Assembly (NCBI GenBank): GCA_964006375.1
Contig: OZ023264.1
Coordinates: forward strand, 16,936,225 to 17,000,224
Length of the DNA stretch: 64,000 nucleotides
Reading direction: 5' to 3'
Source of the DNA: Tillus elongatus
Lineage: Eukaryota; Arthropoda; Insecta; Coleoptera; Cleridae
The notes under the pieces: generated by a model
What the model was told of the DNA's origin: nothing
The model's database searches: none
The model's input: only the letters and a program-made list of their open reading frames with translations
Part shown: positions 56,877 to 64,000 of the stretch, piece after piece
How the letters are laid out: each line of letters begins with the position of its first letter
Position numbering within the stretch: the stretch's first letter is position 1
Position numbers and translations under genes: made by a program

Positions 56877-57788
56877 AAGTTGGTCCTGAATCTATATCAG
56901 GCCAGGAAATTTTGACGGTTACCTCGTATGTTTCTTGTCTGCGACAATACTGTACTTAATGTAACTCTATATTCCCATTTCTTTTCATAATAACCCAGTG
57001 GCCTACTAAAACTGCAGTTAGTTGCGAATAATCGAATTATCCTTACCCTTCACTCGATACATGAGAAATGTGGTTAACGCTTGACTGCGTCTGTAATCTC
57101 CACTAGTTGACAATGGTTTGTCCAACCGCAAATTTAATATCAATACGGTATTCTTAAACGTATCAATTTCAGATGGTATCGGTTTTCTATTGCACGGAAT
57201 GCACCAACACTGTCATTAACGGTCCAGTGGATACAAACTTAACACACAATCACTGGATAGAAATAAAAAATTGAGTGGTGTTTTTACGGCACTTTGTTTT
57301 GTTGTTACAGACAATGGAACAATGTACTAAATATGTATAGCTATAAATTAGTCCACGTAATGTTTCGTGTAAGTATAACGTCTCATTAAAAAAAAATCTC
57401 TGGACACCGAACGTGCTTTATGGTTTTCAAAATTGTATTTCTAATGACGGAAATTAGAAATCTGTTTTGTTACCTCCTTCAAAGATAAACTAGGACCGTG
57501 GTATATGATGATTGACGTCAGGTGGATATAGATCTGCTCAATAGTGAGGTCATTATTGCCTATAACACCCTACCATAAAATAGCTATCTATCAGATTATC
57601 ATATTTATTAAGATTTGCAATACTTTTAGGAGGCTGACAGATCTGAATGTAGTTCGATACTCACGTTCTTTCTTTGTTTGTTTCGGACTGCCTGGAGTCC
57701 TATATTTCTGGGCGCCCCAGACTAGTGCAATATAGAAATTTAGATATCTAGATAATCGTTAGTAAGAATAAATTGTTTGTGCAGACGC
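56877..57788. other. No gene; weak GCAG TIR-like piece near 57397
   Basis: 57397-57425 ('ctggacaccgaacgtgcttt') resembles the module TIR. Nothing else recognised. Confidence 0.35.
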
Positions 57789-57789
57789 C

Positions 57790-58350
<561 letters not shown>

Positions 58351-58550
58351 GAACATTTTAAGTTTATCTTCGAAAATTTTTTGTACATTTTCAAGCAATA
58401 AAGTTATTTTCATGAAATATGGTACATTTTTTCTACTATATATGTTTCACTGGTAACCAAATTTGATATCTGCTTTCTTTAAAAAACACGTACTTGCTAT
58501 TTAAAACATTTTAAAGAAAAATCACTATCATAACGCACTTGCTGCGTACA
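58351..58550. repeat. GCAG module, left side missing
   Basis: Interior and right TIR ('cataacgcacttgctgcgta') present; joined on the left to the mariner derivative. Confidence 0.7.
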
Positions 58551-59223
<673 letters not shown>

Positions 59224-59278
59224 GTGTGTGTATGTGTGCGGGTTTGAGATGACATCGGAAGCTTAAGTCCATTGGTCG

Positions 59279-59279
<1 letters not shown>

Positions 59280-59352
<73 letters not shown>
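59280..59352. repeat. (TA)n microsatellite
   Basis: About 73 bp of TA, only 58 bp from the previous array. Confidence 0.97.
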
Positions 59353-59354
<2 letters not shown>

Positions 59355-59907
59355 CGGACCAGGTTCCAGGAAAACTTTCAGTTTTCTTCCACAAAAAAAA
59401 TTATCTCAAAAAATGAAAAGCTATGGTAATGAAATTTTGTGGATTTGTTTATGATATAAAAAGTAAACAATACACCAAATTAAATTTCTATGTTACAAGT
59501 GAAAACAGTTATAAAAAATATTTGGTGCCAGATTATTTCTATGAAAATTCACTACCATAACGCACTTGCTGCGCCCAGACTTTTTTCGCTTACTAGATTG
59601 TGAATTACAACCACCTTATTTTATTTTTCTTATGGCTGCCATATTGGAATTTTACACGGTTAGGTTGAAAAAAAATTAAGGAAGCAGACGTTATATCAAA
59701 CTTACTGCTTTAGTTATGAACAGACTCATAAAAGCATCTTTTTCATTTTTATCCAGTAAACTGACGTGATCATAGGTATAAACAAGTGAATAAAGCATTT
59801 AATAACCATCAAACAAAAACAATGAAAAAAACAACAATAGAAACAATTAAATGAACAATAATAAAAACAATTAATTAACCAACAAACGTAAACAACTAAA
59901 CCTAAGG
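59353..59907. other. Mostly unrecognised; GCAG module end at 59536-59578
   Basis: 'gaaaattcactaccataacg' and 'cacttgctgcgcccag' mark a module end at 59542-59578. The rest has no signature. Confidence 0.45.
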
Positions 59908-60130
59908 TTAATTTAAATACTCAAACCGCCCACCATTATTTTGTAGACAGCTGTTGCAGTGGTTATGGACGCTATCAACACTACTCCTAATATGCCACCG
60001 TGGCAATTCTATTATTTCTCTACGAACTGCCCCATCCGAATTTCTCAATACTATCCTACTTTCCATTGTAGATCTAATCCTTGGAATAACCTTATATGAA
60101 AAAGTCAAGGGGTGTAAGATCTGGTTATCT
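59908..60130 (-). pseudogene. Mariner-like transposase, C-terminal scrap
   Basis: The complement reads 'IRSTMESRIVLRNSDGAVRR' and ends 'CNSCLQNNGGRFEYLN'. The closing 'C....GG.F.(Y/H)L' is the usual C-terminus of the mariner-like transposase family also seen at 5204-6259. Only about 60 residues. Confidence 0.5.
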
Positions 60131-60949
60131 CGCTGACGATAGCACTATTCCGTTGCAATTAGCATTTTCATTTACAAACCAAATGTTATAGTCTCGTACG
60201 ATTGCCAGCGTAAATGTACATAATGCTGCATCAGAAATATAAATTTCAATACGTTGTGACTTCTTAACCTTTTTTTTATTAAAGTTTTGACTTTGAGAAC
60301 CGGCTCATTTAGTCACTGTCAATCTTCAAAATGAACAAAGATGCATCTGACCTTGCTTTTCACAATGGCAAAACCTGTCTTAAGAATGTTAATCTAACAA
60401 GCTCTTTAACTTTTTTCTTTTATCTCCCTATACACTTGCTGTTTACTAAAAATAGATAATAAAATTAAAGCTTACATACATATCCACGCACACGCATACA
60501 CTCATGTATACGCACCCACGTCAACAGGATTTATACGTCCAGTACTTAACACTAGGTGCAGGACAGAAAATGCACATTATTTCTTCATGTGCACATACAC
60601 ACACATACATATGCATGCCCACATCTAAGCTACAAGTTGCTGCAGGAGAAACACTGGGACACTTTTCACACCAATGGAGCCTGTCATGGTGACTTTTTGA
60701 CATACTGGGGATGCTGCGATCAAAATAGGTTAACACAAGGAAAGACACACAGGAACTGACTTTTATCTCTCTGACTATACATTAAACTGCTACGTTTATT
60801 TAGTATCCCTTAAGACTATATACTAAGAGCTATATAAACCTAGCTAACTTAGAGTCTTTAACAAAACACATGAAAGCTACCATGACACTTTTATTACAAA
60901 CAGCTTCATACATAAGTGATGTCACATTAAGTGGAAAGGAAACATTGTA
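60131..60949. other. No gene or recognisable element
   Basis: Contains scattered CA/CACAT runs; no family signature. Confidence 0.35.
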
Positions 60950-61238
60950 TTCTATCAAATTACAAAATAATTGTTTTCTTTGTTCATGATACAGGAAAAA
61001 ATCAAATGATTTAGATCAGCTGGGCTGGTATTGTCGCATGAGCAAAATGGATTGTCTTCAACTTTTATCTTGTACAAATGAGACTTAAAAGCACCATGGC
61101 CTATGATAATTCTATTAAGTGTCGTAGACAAATACCTAGAAAGCAACAGTTCTTTGTAAATCGGCTTTTTTCTGAGATTAGAGATGATACTACTGAAAAG
61201 TACCGGCTTGTGCCTTGATGCATTGGGGGTGCGCAAGA
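60950..61238 (-). mobile_element. LINE ORF2 C-terminal fragment
   Basis: The complement reads 'STTLNRIIIGHGAFKSHLYK' and 'CSCDNTSPADLNHLIFSC'. The pattern 'R...GHG....HL....', then a Cys pair and 'HL.F.C', is the post-RT/RNase H zinc-binding end of Jockey- or I-type LINE ORF2 proteins. The rest of the element is absent. Confidence 0.7.
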
Positions 61239-61246
61239 AAAAAAAG

Positions 61247-61702
61247 TTCGGGACGCACCAAGTGCGTTATGGTAGTAAATTTTTATTAAATGGTTCAAAT
61301 TTGCATTACTCAAGCTAGAAAGTGGAGTTTCGGTGTATAGTAGGGTATTAGCCAGGGCAACATATCCATGAAATTTCATCAATATAACTTTGTAATTTTC
61401 GGAGAAAAAATGTTTTTTCAAAAGAAAACTCAAAATTTGAATACCTCAATTTTCTAAAAATGCAGAAAGTTGAATTTAAGTGTTAGTAAGGTCTTTTACA
61501 AGGCAACATATCCACCAAATTTCATTGAAATACCTTTGTAATTTTCGGAGAAAAAGATTTTTTTTAAACAAAACTTAAAATTTTCACGGAAAACGTTATC
61601 CGATTTTCCTGACTAACAAACTCATCCAAGTCATTAATAAAAGAAAGGCACTTGCCGAGTTTCATCGAAATCAATTGCTTATTTTTTGAGTTATCGGTTG
61701 GA

Positions 61703-61780
<78 letters not shown>
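61247..61780. repeat. TAR copy: GCAG TIR, body and (TA)n
   Basis: Starts 'cgggacgcaccaagtgcgtt', runs through two related 'caacatatccaccaaatttc' blocks and 'attttttgagttatcggttg', and ends in (TA)n at 61706-61780. Confidence 0.7.
61706..61780. repeat. (TA)n microsatellite (left half of a split array)
   Basis: Continues at 62592 after the TIR element. Confidence 0.96.
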
Positions 61781-62830
<1,050 letters not shown>

Positions 62831-64000
62831 ACTAAAAATGAAGGCTCGCCTATTTTTCCCCCGAAAATGTATTATAAGGAAACCTACTTACTAAACTTAA
62901 TAATTATTAACTACTTACCAAGTTTTCCTCTAGTAAGTTATAAGTTATAGTAGTTAAAAAGTCCCTTAAAAAGTTAACATTTAAATTTAAAATATCCACG
63001 GAATTAATCACAGTATCACAATTATTTTGTCCACTTATTAAGCAACCCGAAGTAGTAACCATCATAATAATAATAATTGTCTTGTTAGAACATGTAAACG
63101 ACAACGAAATGATCTAATTAAAAATCAATCCGACGCGAAGATGAAAATTACTAGGTAGTAGGTACACACGCTCAGCCAAAAGTCCATTACAAACTGGAAG
63201 TGTGTAATTTTATAGCGCATAACAGATTGCTTATGCGGTCGTTTTCGACGAAGATCATCAAGATTCGCCCTGAAGTATTGCATGTTCTGAGAGCGCCGAA
63301 TAATACACATCGCCGCCCGACTGCTTTATATGGATATGGATGTATATAACGTCTGCAACGATTAACACTATACTTATTCTGATTCTGTATTCTGTATTAA
63401 TGGCTGCCGACGCTCTGAGATCCTCGATATACTAATTTTGTGTGTTGAACGCAGGAGGTAAAAGAGGAAATAAAAATGTATTAACATATAGCGTAGCAAA
63501 AATATTATTGTTTCCACGGCAGGCGGTAGTGCATGCGCACGGGCGCACTTATTGAACAGGCGCCCCTGCTACTAAAGTGCTTGTTACCGCTTCTTAACCT
63601 TATAATTTTTTGAATTTTTACCCCAAAAGAATTTTTCTAACCTGTAAAATTCAATGAGTTTTGTGAAAAAAAAAGATGGGAAAGATTTATTGGTATTGAG
63701 GGGTGGCCAGTGTAATAAGCTTTGTATTTCATACAAAATATTACATTATTGTTAAGTTCATTCTCTGTCCCTGAATTTTTGGAGATGCCAAATTAGTTTT
63801 CATTGCCTATAAGTGATTTTGTATCCAGTATTTGCTTTGCTGAGGATACCTACGTGTATAAATTACTCAAACGCATCAATACTTATCACAAACTCTTGAA
63901 TCATGTATTTCCTTTCGCTCTTTCATTCAAAACGACATTTATGACCTTTCATTTATTACCTAATTAATCATTACAGTAGCCAAAACTACCAAATTTATGA
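62831..64000. other. No gene or recognisable element
   Basis: AT-rich DNA. Two short frames near 62907 and 63125 have no family signature and no splice-compatible link to the ZP exons that I could establish. Confidence 0.4.

Noticed and set aside
62907..63310. Upstream signal-peptide exon of the ZP gene
   Set aside because: The short frames lack a convincing signal peptide and a donor in the required phase (one base carried over).

Overview
This is eukaryotic, AT-rich, repeat-dominated DNA, almost certainly from an arthropod and probably an insect. The mix of mobile elements is typical of insects: Penelope-like, Ty3/gypsy, several LINE lineages, tRNA-type SINEs, mariner-like, Tigger/pogo and piggyBac elements. 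I cannot identify the species. I see no bacterial gene, operon, CRISPR array or rRNA.

The one host gene I can support is on the minus strand. It encodes a zona pellucida (ZP) domain protein of the cuticle/apical-matrix type. Three exons (34375-34586, 23405-23583 and 1-227) join in phase, each at proper splice sites, to give most of ZP-N, the linker and the start of ZP-C. The introns between them are about 10.8 kb and 23.2 kb. The rest of the window (34587-64000) is probably upstream intron or flank. Everything else is mobile or repetitive DNA in or near this gene.

Layout by region. 1-8.1 kb: ZP exon, a deleted DUF4817-type transposon, an RNase H LINE fragment, a palindromic array, a dead mariner-like transposase and a (TA)n-type repeat. 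8.4-16 kb: a CR1/Jockey-type LINE, a SINE split by a LINE with a clean target duplication, an R1-type LINE fragment and an 8-bp tandem repeat. 16.8-19.5 kb: an internally deleted gypsy element. 20.4-23.1 kb: a LINE and a piggyBac relic that carries a small hammerhead-ribozyme retroelement. 24.6-26.5 kb: a Penelope scrap and a structured non-coding segment with two tandem, covarying hairpin units. 27-32 kb: LINE and mariner fragments and (TA)n repeats. 32.1-34.2 kb: two Penelope-like copies head to head. 34.7-43.1 kb: a LINE, then a MITE split by a Tigger element that itself carries a second hammerhead element. 43.9-49.2 kb: RNase H LINE, hammerhead palindrome, gypsy element and a SINE inside a SINE. 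50-57 kb: several LINE fragments of one family. 57.8-62.8 kb: five (TA)n arrays, one of them split by a TIR element. 62.8-64 kb: nothing recognised.

The most interesting signals are RNA-level. There are eight hammerhead motifs in three families. Three are textbook type I motifs and sit in small tandem-repeat (retrozyme-like) elements, one of which is flanked by an 11-bp target duplication. Four motifs lie in the sense orientation of the ZP gene. The tandem structured units at 24.9-25.2 kb match no family I know.
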